This document shows positions 11,401 to 20,714 of a stretch of DNA of 64,000 nt, in pieces. Origin of the DNA: Phaeodactylum tricornutum CCAP 1055/1. Lineage: Eukaryota > Bacillariophyta > Bacillariophyceae > Surirellales > Neidiaceae. Position 1 is the stretch's first letter. The number at the start of each line of letters is the position of its first letter. The notes beneath the pieces are model-generated. The model was not told the origin of the DNA. It saw nothing but the letters and a program-made list of their open reading frames with translations, and searched no databases. The stretch lies in contig NC_011682.1 of the NCBI RefSeq assembly GCF_000150955.2, positions 592,897 through 656,896 on the forward strand, written 5' to 3'. Made by a program: the position numbers and the translations under genes.

Positions 11401-11547
11401 GTCGTCCTGGATCCTGTCGTCCACATCGGCACGCGGTTCCTTCCGCCATTCTTTCCCACCGTTTCGCTGAGTCGATCGGGACAAGGTTGAACTAGACGTC
11501 GGTGGAAGACGTCTCGAATCGTCGAACATACCGCGTCGCGGATGCAT
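8422..11547 (-). CDS. Large WW-domain protein, mostly disordered
   Basis: A 1041-residue protein of low complexity, rich in Ser, Thr, Arg and Asp. The only clear domain is a WW domain at about 565-596: Trp567 and Trp591 are 24 apart, with the YYYH centre and Pro594 in place, so it should bind proline-rich ligands. The N-terminus carries PTPP and SSPPRSP-type proline motifs that could be phosphorylated or act as WW ligands. An Ala/Lys-rich helical stretch lies at about 305-345. The C-terminus ends in many Arg. It is probably a scaffold; no enzyme motif is seen. It is a single open frame with no visible intron. Confidence 0.75.
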   Translation of the reverse strand: MHPRRGMFDDSRRLPPTSSSTLSRSTQRNGGKEWRKEPRADVDDRIQDDFPTPPVTPESSAGGSPPQNLTSSTMNRERRQSKAAYSRATGPFVGSPGSASPSHANAFSPKEMRKEPIIVKGQQQRSEKLDATVRSPNTASDTVLGRLYEAVDQVCAPRTSSPTAIVDYTTPERTEEVRQRLTFERECGTSPVDDGDDSAGRSRTTSFLDYLTGGTAGTTIADADDQGFDLLLDESNSQPFSDTREKDVGRQRQRTLKATRRGNKSGPNTNATATLAQSFSAALAFYQGSSSPPRSPLKTNNNLPMRKIKSAAKAALAVKALNTKKAIAYQEAAHTKHTSSTSNGSAAHARATAADETTISAVVMALDNSVETLRSPSGTMVKQTNEETEAHVKQVLVAFKGAAKGPLSSISEEEIMSRESAEFKVHVSGETANVWGDSGLIEVEMIDEVEEDKAYPIDSVQNNLTSEATPSSMAEIASGGDEIGDRYSSNTASASSTFRSRVQQVDSNSDLPTRLLRKNRPWKTKPWRSTSGLFKTNSFVASKIGETKQDDPVTSQKSKSISGGKPQWKIAVDAESGRTYYYHRISRVTSWTKPPDGEVGIEVETQSKNESCKDVAKPDFDNVVWQKKEEISALLETLTPSDYENARRLMVRYSGNEDELLAQLRNLAQSQPFDESSVNAGESASFDNALDTDIALSRPTSMKSRTVTLSSLKSGTSVSTRVSEQTDVIRNTANGRRRGSNKMESDSSVTSISSQHDDIWRPGARIPYSGKPLRMDRIPSRIPVPRVRELVAEDLSSPKGFRISQKISVAHNSQPTISRRVKSLSPPEGNENTGSKDDLKQTDEIKDFDSMGLNDDISALSMADIDYPGHRICDTHGARRRPVDDVFARKESHLVAAQSGGTLHSKQPVTGSPAHRWTQAQLDGFIALNDWDAVAKHISQVQGTNRKVKTEKNAVAFHSRIAFEMQQEPLVQRSQYDEVNGGHVQKRLGGRFQRRHDGMHSASSRDMSSVDDTDAFSTVSEYAEERRRRSNRIRRATRGFH

Positions 11548-12480
11548 TGTGCCGTTAGCCGAACGCGCCTTTTCGGTTTGACACTAGATCCTTCCCTCAC
11601 TCGTTCACTCACTCACCCCAATACTCCCACGGTACCCGTCACTATTGGGATGCGTTTGGCCCGTCGCTATTTCCACTCACGCCCAAAGTAATCCAGGCAC
11701 GATTCCTTATGAACGATCAAGATCGGAGAAAGGATACGGAGGTCCTTCGCTGTCCAAAGAGGGGAACTAGTCTTGCCAGTGTGTGCACGTGTTCCTCCCA
11801 GTAAGGCGGGGACGACCTTCCGCAGAAATTTCGACGATTCCCTGGCGCGCGGATCGCAAGCGAACCGTAAGTGACACTAAGATGTGGGCGGCTGGAAGGT
11901 TCCCACATCTATGCGAGTATAGCGCTGAGAACCCTCGGGCTGAGATTTTCCGATATAAGTGAACGTGTAGGCGCGTGACACTTAAACAAGAGAACACAAA
12001 TCGATTATAATAGTATCGACTGCGAACCTCACTCCCACAGAGTCACATACAACGCCATATTCCGGTGTACCCCAGCGTATCTATGTCCCAAAGTAGGTAG
12101 GTAGTTGCAATTTAAATTCAGACAACTTCGAAGTATACCTAAGTACCCTTGCTCAGACAAATTGTATCGTCAACTTCACCCGTGACATCCTGGTCAGAGT
12201 CGCTCTTTGGGCATGAAAATCCGTGCCGCGAACCGTTCGAGGGGCTGGAAACGATCGTAACTGTGTCATTACTCCAACTCCGCGAGCACAATATATAAAA
12301 ACAGACACACCAAGCAACGATATTGCAACAAAATTCAAACTTACAATTTAAGCTGCGTTAGCTGACTAACTGTAAAGCCGACTAAGACGATAGACAGAAT
12401 AACGCAACTCTGCACCATACAACACGGCACGAAAACATTAACTTTCCGAAAACAAGATCACGGTTTAAGATCCACCCTCC
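11548..12480. other. Intergenic, 933 bp
   Basis: Lies upstream of the WW-domain gene and downstream of the diacylglycerol kinase gene. It should contain the promoter of the first and the 3' UTR of the second. Small frames on both strands have no coding character. The stretch 12280-12480 is AT-rich. Nothing else is recognised. Confidence 0.45.
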
Positions 12481-15400
12481 CTAAAACCCAGTGCCATCTC
12501 CATGGCTACTCCAATGATTCCCGGACAAGGCTGGGATATGCTTGGTCGACCCGATCGCGCGTTTCAAATTATGAAACAGCAAATTATCCTGCGACCGCGA
12601 TCGCCGCTGCCGCGTGTGCGACTCGATCCGCCGGCTGAACTCCTTCATCAAAATTGTGTGGACCTGACGATCGACGAGCTGCCGCTCCTCGGCCCAGTCG
12701 AGCAATTTCGACATTTCCGTTTCGACACCGCCGTCGTCGGCGGAACGGTGCAGCATACTCGCGTGATCACGTTTGCGCTTTACACGAAGCGTACACGCAC
12801 TCTGCCGCCAGGGTTCGCCATCAACTTGGACTGCCATTTTCTGCCTAATCTGAATCGTGGCTTCGCGGCATTGACAAAGCCGCTGGGCATTGCTTAAACC
12901 AACCTTGATTTGACCCAAATGAAATGCGCCACGAATAGAAACAATTTCCAAGATTCCGTCCTGACAGGAACTGGGCATGTTGCAAGCGGTTACGTGGGCA
13001 AAGCGGTCTTCTTCCGACAATTGATGCAAATCGTCCATACTGTCGACTCGTTCCATACCCACAGCATTTTCTCGTTGACGCTGATGTGCCGGGAAGAGCG
13101 AGGACACGTGTGTTCGACGATTGCGGAACTCGTCCATACTTTGGGTTCGTCGAAATGATAGAGAGGGCACCGTCGGCCCGCTCGACTCCGCTTTGAAGCC
13201 GTGAGACCACAGCGGCACTCCTCCGGCGTACGAATCAATGTTCATGACAATGATTCCTTGCGAGTCGGGCGGTAACAGCACCTCCACACCGTCGGCAATC
13301 AGTGTAATATCTTTCCGAACGTTGACGGACGTGGCTTTCAGAATGTCCTCGGCCCCAAAAACTCCGTACCAAGCTTTGTTGACAAGACGAGAAAAAAACC
13401 ACTCCGGGCGGGACTCTCGTAAATAATGTACTTGCAACGCCGCCTGTGCGTCTGCGCCAACGCCCAAGTAATTGAAAAACGATTTCGTCTCCTTTTTCTT
13501 TTTTGAAACGTCTTCGATCGTCACTTCCCAGCGATCCAACAAGGAAACGTATGATTCAGAAATCTGCTCCAGGATCGTGATGAGCGATTCGTTGTTGTAG
13601 CCACCACCCCACCCGTGAATACGTGCCAAGTCATTGCCCGTCCCCAAGGGAAGAATGGCAATGGGTGGCCACTTGCGTTGGAGATTCAAACCCTCGAGTG
13701 CACTAATAATCCATGCGACGGTACCGTCACCACCACACACCAGAATTCTCAGACGTGTAAAGGCGCAAAAGCTGTCCAACACAGGATCCGGCCCACCATT
13801 GGCTAGATCCCAAATTTGGATTGGATTCAAGAGTCTTCGAAGTTGCGTAATTAGCAAGTGCCCTTGCTGCGGACCAGCACGAGAGTTGACAAATACCAGC
13901 AGCGGAGTCCATTTGGAAAAATCAGGCAAAAGGTCATCGCCCAGGACGTAGCCGTTTTTGTCTGGCAGGGTGGCTTCTGCGGACATACGTTTGAGAGAAT
14001 CGCGCGAATTCGCCGTTTCGAAAAAGAAACGTTCCGAGCATCCTTTTTGCGAGTGTGAGGGTGATCCTTTTTGACGTAGAATTGATTCCCTATGATTTTC
14101 CGACTGCATTGGCGGTGTCAACATGATATCGTCTGATCTTGTCCGTTGAGGCGTTGACGGTGGCTGTCCCTTTTCGTGTTCAGGCTCATCCCCGATGCTG
14201 GCACTACGCGCTTTCATCGGCAACCTGTACGCTTCCAGTGCATCTCGGCGTTTACCAGAAGACGTACTGTGCTGTCTCAGTGGTGAATACGATAACGGAA
14301 GTTGCGGCGGTACACTGGAATGATCCCTGCTTGACGAATATGACTCCCCGCCAACACTGAAGTCACTGCTCGAACCATCGAGATCACTGTTTACACTCGA
14401 TAAGTCGCTCGGTCGTTTTTCAATGTGTGCTCTGTGAAATTTCTCTGGAAAAATTGAAACCTCCGATGACGATGATGCGGTTAGAGAATCCTTCGTTTCC
14501 TCTGCTAAAGGCGAAAGCTTTGTCGACACGATAACGTTGCGTTCTTCCGGAGTACCCGACAGACTGCCAGTTTTTAAACCCTGGGATGAGTTCGACACAT
14601 GCGGATCTGTAACAATACTTGCCGGGACTGCCGTGCGCTGTGTACGTGGATGATCCTTCATATGCACGATGCAACTGTCCACGCTGGCAAGGTCAGCCTC
14701 CCGAACGGCTTCAAGCTGTTCGGACTCACCGGCAAAACCGCCATGAATATTGGTTTCCCGATATTTCTGAATCCCCTGCATCCAAAATATCAACGAGTAT
14801 CCTGCTCCCGCATAGTCATAGGTAAAAACAGACCGTAAAAAGTGAAGAAGGTGTCTCCAATAGGTTTGCAACCGCTCTGCCGGATTGTCATCATCGTCGC
14901 CATCATCACCGCTATACTTATTAGCAGTTGTGCTTCGTCCGTCGACCAGATTCTCCGTTGATGGATGCTGTTGTTTGTGTTCTGCGATACTCGTTTTTGA
15001 CCGCACAGCTGATCGTTTGGGCTTTTCAAGCAGCTTGCAAGCGGGTGGCAAAACCAGAGCCGAGTAACGACTCGTTGCGACAATCGATGGCCACAAACCC
15101 TGAAACCGCTGTTCATCAGTCTCGGGTTCGTAGCCGTCAAACCCGAATCCTTCCTCGTTTTTCTTGACATGGTCGCGCTCAGAACTGTCTGATTGACTTC
15201 CGCTTCTGTTGTGGTCTTTGGAGGATCCACAAGGAGAGGAGTGGAACGAACCAAGCGATTTACTGTCACTCCGCAATAGCAAGGAATTCCACCAGGACGT
15301 CCCGTCTTTTCGCCATTTTTGCTGTTGCAGTTTAAGCAGCAAAGGCTGCTGATTGGGATTCCGCCGCGAGGGTCCCAGAAAAAGAAAGCACATTAGAAAC

Positions 15401-15651
15401 AAAAAGGCCACTAATGCGAATTTCTCCAAGTCTTCCCACATGCGATCGTGATTTTCGCGATATTCCAAAACGACGGGGAATAAGTAAACCATCCAGGCCT
15501 CCAAGGTAGCGAAAAGCTCGCGCACGTCGGAAGCAATCTCGCGCTGGACCGAAACGGCCGCCGTTTCCACCAGCGCTTCCACCGCCTCGATCAGCGCCTC
15601 GTCTTCCTTCAGGGCTTCTGCTGAACGCTCCACGTCCACGTAAATCGTCAT
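12481..15651 (-). CDS. Diacylglycerol kinase with long N-terminal extension
   Basis: Phosphorylates diacylglycerol to phosphatidic acid at membranes, shifting lipid signalling and glycerolipid synthesis. The protein has 1056 residues. The catalytic domain is at about 583-700 with GGDGT at 640-644 and the PLGTGNDLAR signature at about 668-677. The accessory domain follows (about 725-930), containing FNYLGVGADA. The N-terminal ~570 residues are unusual: an acidic helix, one membrane segment at about 77-93, then a long Ser-rich disordered region. I see no C1 domain, EF-hand or PH domain, so membrane attachment probably comes from the N-terminal helix instead. An acidic run (DDGDDDD) lies near 250. 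No intron is needed. The kinase assignment is firm; substrate preference is not visible. Confidence 0.9.
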   Translation of the reverse strand: MTIYVDVERSAEALKEDEALIEAVEALVETAAVSVQREIASDVRELFATLEAWMVYLFPVVLEYRENHDRMWEDLEKFALVAFLFLMCFLFLGPSRRNPNQQPLLLKLQQQKWRKDGTSWWNSLLLRSDSKSLGSFHSSPCGSSKDHNRSGSQSDSSERDHVKKNEEGFGFDGYEPETDEQRFQGLWPSIVATSRYSALVLPPACKLLEKPKRSAVRSKTSIAEHKQQHPSTENLVDGRSTTANKYSGDDGDDDDNPAERLQTYWRHLLHFLRSVFTYDYAGAGYSLIFWMQGIQKYRETNIHGGFAGESEQLEAVREADLASVDSCIVHMKDHPRTQRTAVPASIVTDPHVSNSSQGLKTGSLSGTPEERNVIVSTKLSPLAEETKDSLTASSSSEVSIFPEKFHRAHIEKRPSDLSSVNSDLDGSSSDFSVGGESYSSSRDHSSVPPQLPLSYSPLRQHSTSSGKRRDALEAYRLPMKARSASIGDEPEHEKGQPPSTPQRTRSDDIMLTPPMQSENHRESILRQKGSPSHSQKGCSERFFFETANSRDSLKRMSAEATLPDKNGYVLGDDLLPDFSKWTPLLVFVNSRAGPQQGHLLITQLRRLLNPIQIWDLANGGPDPVLDSFCAFTRLRILVCGGDGTVAWIISALEGLNLQRKWPPIAILPLGTGNDLARIHGWGGGYNNESLITILEQISESYVSLLDRWEVTIEDVSKKKKETKSFFNYLGVGADAQAALQVHYLRESRPEWFFSRLVNKAWYGVFGAEDILKATSVNVRKDITLIADGVEVLLPPDSQGIIVMNIDSYAGGVPLWSHGFKAESSGPTVPSLSFRRTQSMDEFRNRRTHVSSLFPAHQRQRENAVGMERVDSMDDLHQLSEEDRFAHVTACNMPSSCQDGILEIVSIRGAFHLGQIKVGLSNAQRLCQCREATIQIRQKMAVQVDGEPWRQSACTLRVKRKRDHASMLHRSADDGGVETEMSKLLDWAEERQLVDRQVHTILMKEFSRRIESHTRQRRSRSQDNLLFHNLKRAIGSTKHIPALSGNHWSSHGDGTGF

Positions 15652-16159
15652 GGCTATACGACACGAGCGAGGACGACGCGATGTCCTCGCTCGTATCTAA
15701 ACCCGTCTTTGTCGATACCAATTTGTAGAAGTCAACGGAAAGAAACACAACGAGAGAAAAGAGAAGTGTACGAAAGCGGTTTAGAAATGAATGACTTTCA
15801 CCGTTCCATTTTTGAATGCTTTTTATCAGTCTTGTCTCTCTCCTACAATTTGGTCTGCTTTCGCTTCGTAGGGTACACGCGGGTTCAATCCAGAGGCTTA
15901 GGTAACAGCGGGAAAATACCAGCGTGCATATACAGTGAATCTAGCTGTAAATTGCTGGTGGCAATTTTTTTACCACGATTCCGGTCGTTGTGCTCCTAAA
16001 GCTAGCTAATCAACGTCACGAGACATAATTTTCGAGTCGTTCGACGACTGGATGCTTTTTGAACCAGCTGGTCACAATCGCGTGTCGGCTAGTTCATTAG
16101 TTTTAGTTACTGTTAGTACAATTCACCTCCCAGCTGTGGGATTTTGCCATTTACAGCGC
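15652..16159. other. Intergenic, 508 bp
   Basis: Lies between the diacylglycerol kinase start and the stop of the TTL-like gene, both on the minus strand. Presumed promoter of the kinase gene. No coding or RNA feature recognised. Confidence 0.45.
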
Positions 16160-18127
16160 CTACGATCCGTCAATGGGATGCGTTGGCGACAGACATTCAT
16201 GATATGGTTTATCATCGCACTTCATTGCGTGCTCCCATTTGGTGAGGCCGGGCTTGACTGGTATACCATCAAACACTATGGATACGGCATCGCGAATCAT
16301 GTCGTGATCATTGATCGGCGCCGTATCCCCCATTTCTAGGTGCTCTGCGTGATATCGCTTTAAACCATCCGTAGTCAAACGGGAAGGGTCGTGACTGTGG
16401 TACAAAGGATCGAACAAGACGGGGGTGAAGTTGAATTCAATCAACCAGACGCTTCCTTCGGTATCGAGCATGAAGTCGGCCGAGAAGATTTCAAATTGAG
16501 ACCGACCAGGCGGTCGGTTCATCAGCTTACCCTCGTCAATGGCGACTCGTACCATGCTCCTAACGGCATCTCGGCATCGCCCGTACAAAATAGGCCAGCT
16601 TCCAGCCGCCGTCCAGTTTTCCATTGGAGCAGCAGAAACCGCACCTTCCTGGTTGTTCTCACTGTCCGGCGAAAATTGCAGACGCACGTTACGTTTCACC
16701 GTTATCTGAGTTTCGGCCGAAAGGTCTCCGGCACTCCATAAATTCGGGGACACCGACAAAAAACCATCCTTATATGTGTACAAATTCCAACCATTGGTGT
16801 GGTCGGACGTCACGAGACTGTAAAATTTCACGTGGCATTTCCGCCCATTATCCGTTAACAGGGGGCTCGGAATGTGTGCTTGTACAACGTAATTATTACG
16901 TGCCTCTGCCAATGCTAAAGCGTCCTCCGCGCTGGGGCACACCTGCACGGCACGACCTCCATTCTTGATGACTTCCTTGAGAAACCAGCAAATTTCTGAC
17001 GCTGCAGAGCTGGTGGGAGGAGCAGCATCTACCCATTGGCCCTGGCGAATCACAAAGGTTGGTGGTATCTGCAGGATGGTATTGTCATACCGTAGAGTTA
17101 TCAATTTTTCCTTCTCGTCTAGCCATTCCCTTCCTTTCAAAAACATTGCTATACCACTAAATTGTGGTTCATCGCAAAAATCCACCACACGCTTACCCAC
17201 GGGACAACGGTAGGTTTGGCCTCGAAGGTGATCGGCATACCATTCTTGGACGGGCCACGGCCTCCAGCAAACGTTTGTACAAGGTCGATACTGTTGCATT
17301 AAGTGTTGTCGGTAAATGGGTCCGTGCCCACCCCGTCCACAGTCGGCAAAATACCGAACGGCTCCTGCAGTCCAGGATCTCTTCGTATACTCGTCGCTAC
17401 TCGTAGAAAGCAATGGTTTTTGCCCGCGGTGTAGCTGCGGTGGTACTTGATACGAATCCATATCCACCGTGTTGCTGAGAAAAGTGGATAAATCCATACA
17501 TTCGGCATATATCGGTAACAAGTGTTTTATGACGGCTTGCCGTCGGGCCGAATTATCATCCTCAACAGCGTCGATAACCACTTGTACAGGTATACTGGCA
17601 TCGCACAAAACTTGACATGTTGCCTGGACGGCGTAGCTGGCTTTGTAGCCCACCACAGTGCACTCGACGATGCCTTGAGATTTAACGATCTCGGCAAGTT
17701 CCAATGGAAGGTGCTGCGAACGCCAGGAAATTATATCCTGATCGTTGTCCTCGTGCGGTCGGTCTTGTTCGTCAAGTGGCAATAAGGCTGGATCTATAGC
17801 GGTTCCGTAGGTGCCCGCTACGAACCATTGCACCGTTCCCTTGGGCGCACTGTCGTACAATCGTCGCAAGGCCCCGTATAGACGGTGTGTGTAGGACACT
17901 TCGCTAGCGAACGTCGGATCCAAAAAGCGAACTCCGGTCCAGATGATTTTGGACGGCGGGGCTTTCCGGACGGCGTCCACGGTCACGATCACAGTATCAA
18001 GCAAGGCTTGGCGACGTGCGGGTGGTAAAGATTTCAGCAGATCCGGCTGCATGTCGCAGACGATCAACGCTTTTGTCTGGGCCGTAGTTGGCCCGGTGGC
18101 GATGGTTGTTGCTACATCTGCTATCAT
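16160..18127 (-). CDS. Isochorismatase-like domain (degenerate) fused to TTL-like ATP-grasp ligase
   Basis: From the first in-frame ATG at 18127 the protein has 655 residues; the frame stays open upstream to 18253 but without ATG. Residues ~20-220 have the isochorismatase/cysteine-hydrolase pattern: ALIVCDMQPDLL (D25) and a late VVGYKASYAVQATCQ strand-helix. Where the family has its catalytic Cys (usually ...YCV.AT), this protein has Ala166, and the expected catalytic Lys is not evident, so hydrolase activity is unlikely. Residues ~355-600 resemble tubulin-tyrosine-ligase-like enzymes, ending in FEIFSADFML and WLIEFNFTP, the ATP/Mg-binding end of the ATP-grasp fold. It may ligate an amino acid to a protein, perhaps tubulin. 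The substrate is unknown. The isochorismatase part may be a binding or dimerising module. Confidence 0.7.
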   Translation of the reverse strand: MIADVATTIATGPTTAQTKALIVCDMQPDLLKSLPPARRQALLDTVIVTVDAVRKAPPSKIIWTGVRFLDPTFASEVSYTHRLYGALRRLYDSAPKGTVQWFVAGTYGTAIDPALLPLDEQDRPHEDNDQDIISWRSQHLPLELAEIVKSQGIVECTVVGYKASYAVQATCQVLCDASIPVQVVIDAVEDDNSARRQAVIKHLLPIYAECMDLSTFLSNTVDMDSYQVPPQLHRGQKPLLSTSSDEYTKRSWTAGAVRYFADCGRGGHGPIYRQHLMQQYRPCTNVCWRPWPVQEWYADHLRGQTYRCPVGKRVVDFCDEPQFSGIAMFLKGREWLDEKEKLITLRYDNTILQIPPTFVIRQGQWVDAAPPTSSAASEICWFLKEVIKNGGRAVQVCPSAEDALALAEARNNYVVQAHIPSPLLTDNGRKCHVKFYSLVTSDHTNGWNLYTYKDGFLSVSPNLWSAGDLSAETQITVKRNVRLQFSPDSENNQEGAVSAAPMENWTAAGSWPILYGRCRDAVRSMVRVAIDEGKLMNRPPGRSQFEIFSADFMLDTEGSVWLIEFNFTPVLFDPLYHSHDPSRLTTDGLKRYHAEHLEMGDTAPINDHDMIRDAVSIVFDGIPVKPGLTKWEHAMKCDDKPYHECLSPTHPIDGS

Positions 18128-19400
18128 TCTTTGTAGAACAGGAGTAATAGCTTCAACATCAATAAATGCGTTTAGATGGTGTATTACCGCCCATTGGCTT
18201 CTATAGTACACAGAAGCTTGCTTGATCTCACTCCTCCACTGACCAACGCTCAATCTCGGACTGTTTGAAAATTGGAAAACGAAGGGAGACAGTACCCGGC
18301 TATAACAAAACCCTAGCCCTCCCTAAGCTACGACTTGGCAACAAATTCTAAGAAAAAATTTTCTTACTTCCTCGTCAACGTTTAAAAGAACAATTGGATA
18401 AAGTAATAAAGCAGCACCAGCATATTCCGTTTTTCACCTTTAAATGTTGTTCAAAACATACTTGCGGCGTCATTTTTCAATTTTGCGGCGGGTTCCAATC
18501 ATGTTAGTCGAAGCAAACTGGAAAAGTCAGCGCCTGCCGGCTTCACCATTCTAATACGAAGCGTAGCCGTCACTCTTTCCTCTTGACTCTCCTGTAAAAT
18601 GCACATTATGAGGTAGACCACACTTTCAATTGTTTTCCTTGCCCGCTCTTTATTAGTATTGTTCGATCATCTCGTACAATCTCTGACGGCCCACATGAAC
18701 GCTGCGGTGGATTTGTATGGCCGTAGCAACGCTGTTACTGTACTGCAACGAAGATAGCCCAATGAAACGCCGAAGCGTGTGGGAAGACATCCGAAAATTC
18801 TATCATAGTATTTTTCGAGACGGTTTTGTTCCGTATTCTTTTTCAAAATATTGTCGCACTCTATTTCTTTCCAGAATTCAAATTTCCCATGTTTATCATC
18901 TATGTGAAGACAGACAAGGCTCATCCTTGTTTAATGAAAAGGTGGGCGTATTCTTTGTCTATTGGATTTTTGGGAGCTAATTACGATAGATAAGTATCGA
19001 CAGTACCATACTCAAAATCATAGGAGCAACATTACTATGAATTTGAACGAAAAAAATTGATCATGCTATGTTTGTCCGTTATTCAACGCCTACCTGTCGC
19101 GCAAAAAGACGTTATATTACATAAATAGAACCAGTCTTCTAGTAGGAGAACGAACTTGGATTCGCTAAACATGTCGAGGCATACGCTCTAGGGAGCGAGG
19201 CCTTCCATGAGGTAAATGTCGTACCCCAATCGGAAAAAGCAGTGAACTGATATGTTGGAGCTTTTTGACTGTGAATTTCGCAGTAGGAATCACAATTACA
19301 CATCTGTGACAAATATTTTACAGCTAGTGGAGGGTAGAAGCTGGCAAACGAATGCAGTAGACTCTGGCTCTCGGTATCTGATCAATAATTTCATACTAGC
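18128..19400. other. Intergenic between divergent genes, 1.27 kb
   Basis: Separates the TTL-like gene (minus) from the sulfotransferase-like gene (plus), so it should hold both promoters. Bases 18128-18253 remain open in the TTL-like frame and could be part of an upstream exon. The rest is AT-rich with no credible coding frame. Confidence 0.45.
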
Positions 19401-20555
19401 ATGAGGTCCCCGAGAGTACAATCATTAATCGTGCCTACCCTGTTAGGAATGTCGGTTGCAGTGTTGCTGGCGCTGTTATGGGTTCCGCAACTTTTCCTAA
19501 TTAGAAGTACAAACGGGAAGGAATCTGCAGTCCGCACAAATATCAGAAATGGCGGAATCCAGCCTTTGTTGCTGACGACATCAGCTACCTCAAAGGACCA
19601 GAGCAATAGTAAAGCAGCAACGTTGAATCCTTCGCCGTATGGATGCACAGAAGTTCATCAGCAAGATCTTTCCGCTATTCCTTTGAGCAATGCTCTAAGG
19701 GAGGAACAGCACTTTGAGCCCAAGCTCTGCAATCTTCAGCACTTGAACGGTCCTCTACCTGTGGTCTTGATGAGCTCGGGACGTTCCGGATCAAGCTCCA
19801 CCTGGCAGATTCTCAGTACGCTTACCGGTCAAGAAACAGCGTCTTTGGAGTATTCCGGCAGCAATGAAAAGGCCAACCGAGAATTCTTTGCCACTCACCA
19901 AGACGCTGCCTGGCTGGAGGGGCTCTTTTGCGAGCAAAAGAAGAGTAGTCCACAGGCCGGCATGGTAGCTAAGTGGAAGCCCGGCTCCATAGATGTCCTC
20001 TTCGGGATGCAAGGAGCATTGGAAACGCTTCTCTGGATGCGGCACAATTCCGAGTCGGTGAAACTCGTTCGGTCCGTCCGCAATGCGCTCGACGTCCATA
20101 TTTCAGGAGTCAAGCACAAAAGTGATGGGACAAAGCCGAAGGTTCAATCTCATTGCCGGTCATTTATTGCCACAGTACAGAAAGAAGCATGCCTAAAACA
20201 TCATCTGGTGGCGGGCACCAACATAACCTTGGAAACACAGGGATTGGTCAATGGACTCAGAAAATTCATTCAAATGGAAGAAGGTGTCAACCGGCTGTTG
20301 GCGGCATTGAAAATACCATTTGTTTCCGTGACGTATGAGGGACTCTACTACCCACAGGATGGTTCCGCTTCGTCTTGGATGCGGATCTTTGACTTTCTGG
20401 GCATTGGACCTCGGACAAACTTAACGATGCAGGATGTCAAAGGGGCAATGACGCATATGCCAACCCACAACGATTTTCATAACGTAACACTTGCCAATTA
20501 CGAAGAGGTGAGAAGTGTTCTCGAAAATGCCAATCTTGGGCATTTACTGCATTGA
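19401..20555 (+). CDS. Type II membrane sulfotransferase-like protein
   Basis: A 384-residue protein with a short cytosolic tail and one signal-anchor helix at about 10-34, the layout of a Golgi type II enzyme. SSGRSGSSSTWQIL at about 117-130 fits the 5'-phosphosulfate loop for PAPS, and VRSVRNALDVHIS at about 222-234 fits the 3'-phosphate-binding segment with its Arg and Ser. It probably transfers sulfate to a glycan or protein in the Golgi lumen, which suits a marine alga that makes sulfated polysaccharides. NIT, NLT and NVT sequons fit luminal glycosylation. The acceptor cannot be predicted. The converging CCCH-Smr gene ends 159 bp downstream. Confidence 0.75.
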   Translation: MRSPRVQSLIVPTLLGMSVAVLLALLWVPQLFLIRSTNGKESAVRTNIRNGGIQPLLLTTSATSKDQSNSKAATLNPSPYGCTEVHQQDLSAIPLSNALREEQHFEPKLCNLQHLNGPLPVVLMSSGRSGSSSTWQILSTLTGQETASLEYSGSNEKANREFFATHQDAAWLEGLFCEQKKSSPQAGMVAKWKPGSIDVLFGMQGALETLLWMRHNSESVKLVRSVRNALDVHISGVKHKSDGTKPKVQSHCRSFIATVQKEACLKHHLVAGTNITLETQGLVNGLRKFIQMEEGVNRLLAALKIPFVSVTYEGLYYPQDGSASSWMRIFDFLGIGPRTNLTMQDVKGAMTHMPTHNDFHNVTLANYEEVRSVLENANLGHLLH

Positions 20556-20714
20556 ATTGTGGGCCGTAACCGCCGAACTAGCTCAATGACGCCCCTACAA
20601 GCGGGGGAATAAACAACATACAACTAGGTAACAGCAGCCTAAACTTGTTCTCCTTTATGCTCGTCCCTTTTTGTCCGTATAAATGATTTTGCGTCATTAG
20701 AGGTCAACAGTTCT

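Noticed and set aside
15880-15905. GGGTTCAATCC, like a tRNA T-loop
   Set aside because: Flanking bases do not form the T stem and no acceptor or anticodon arm fits.
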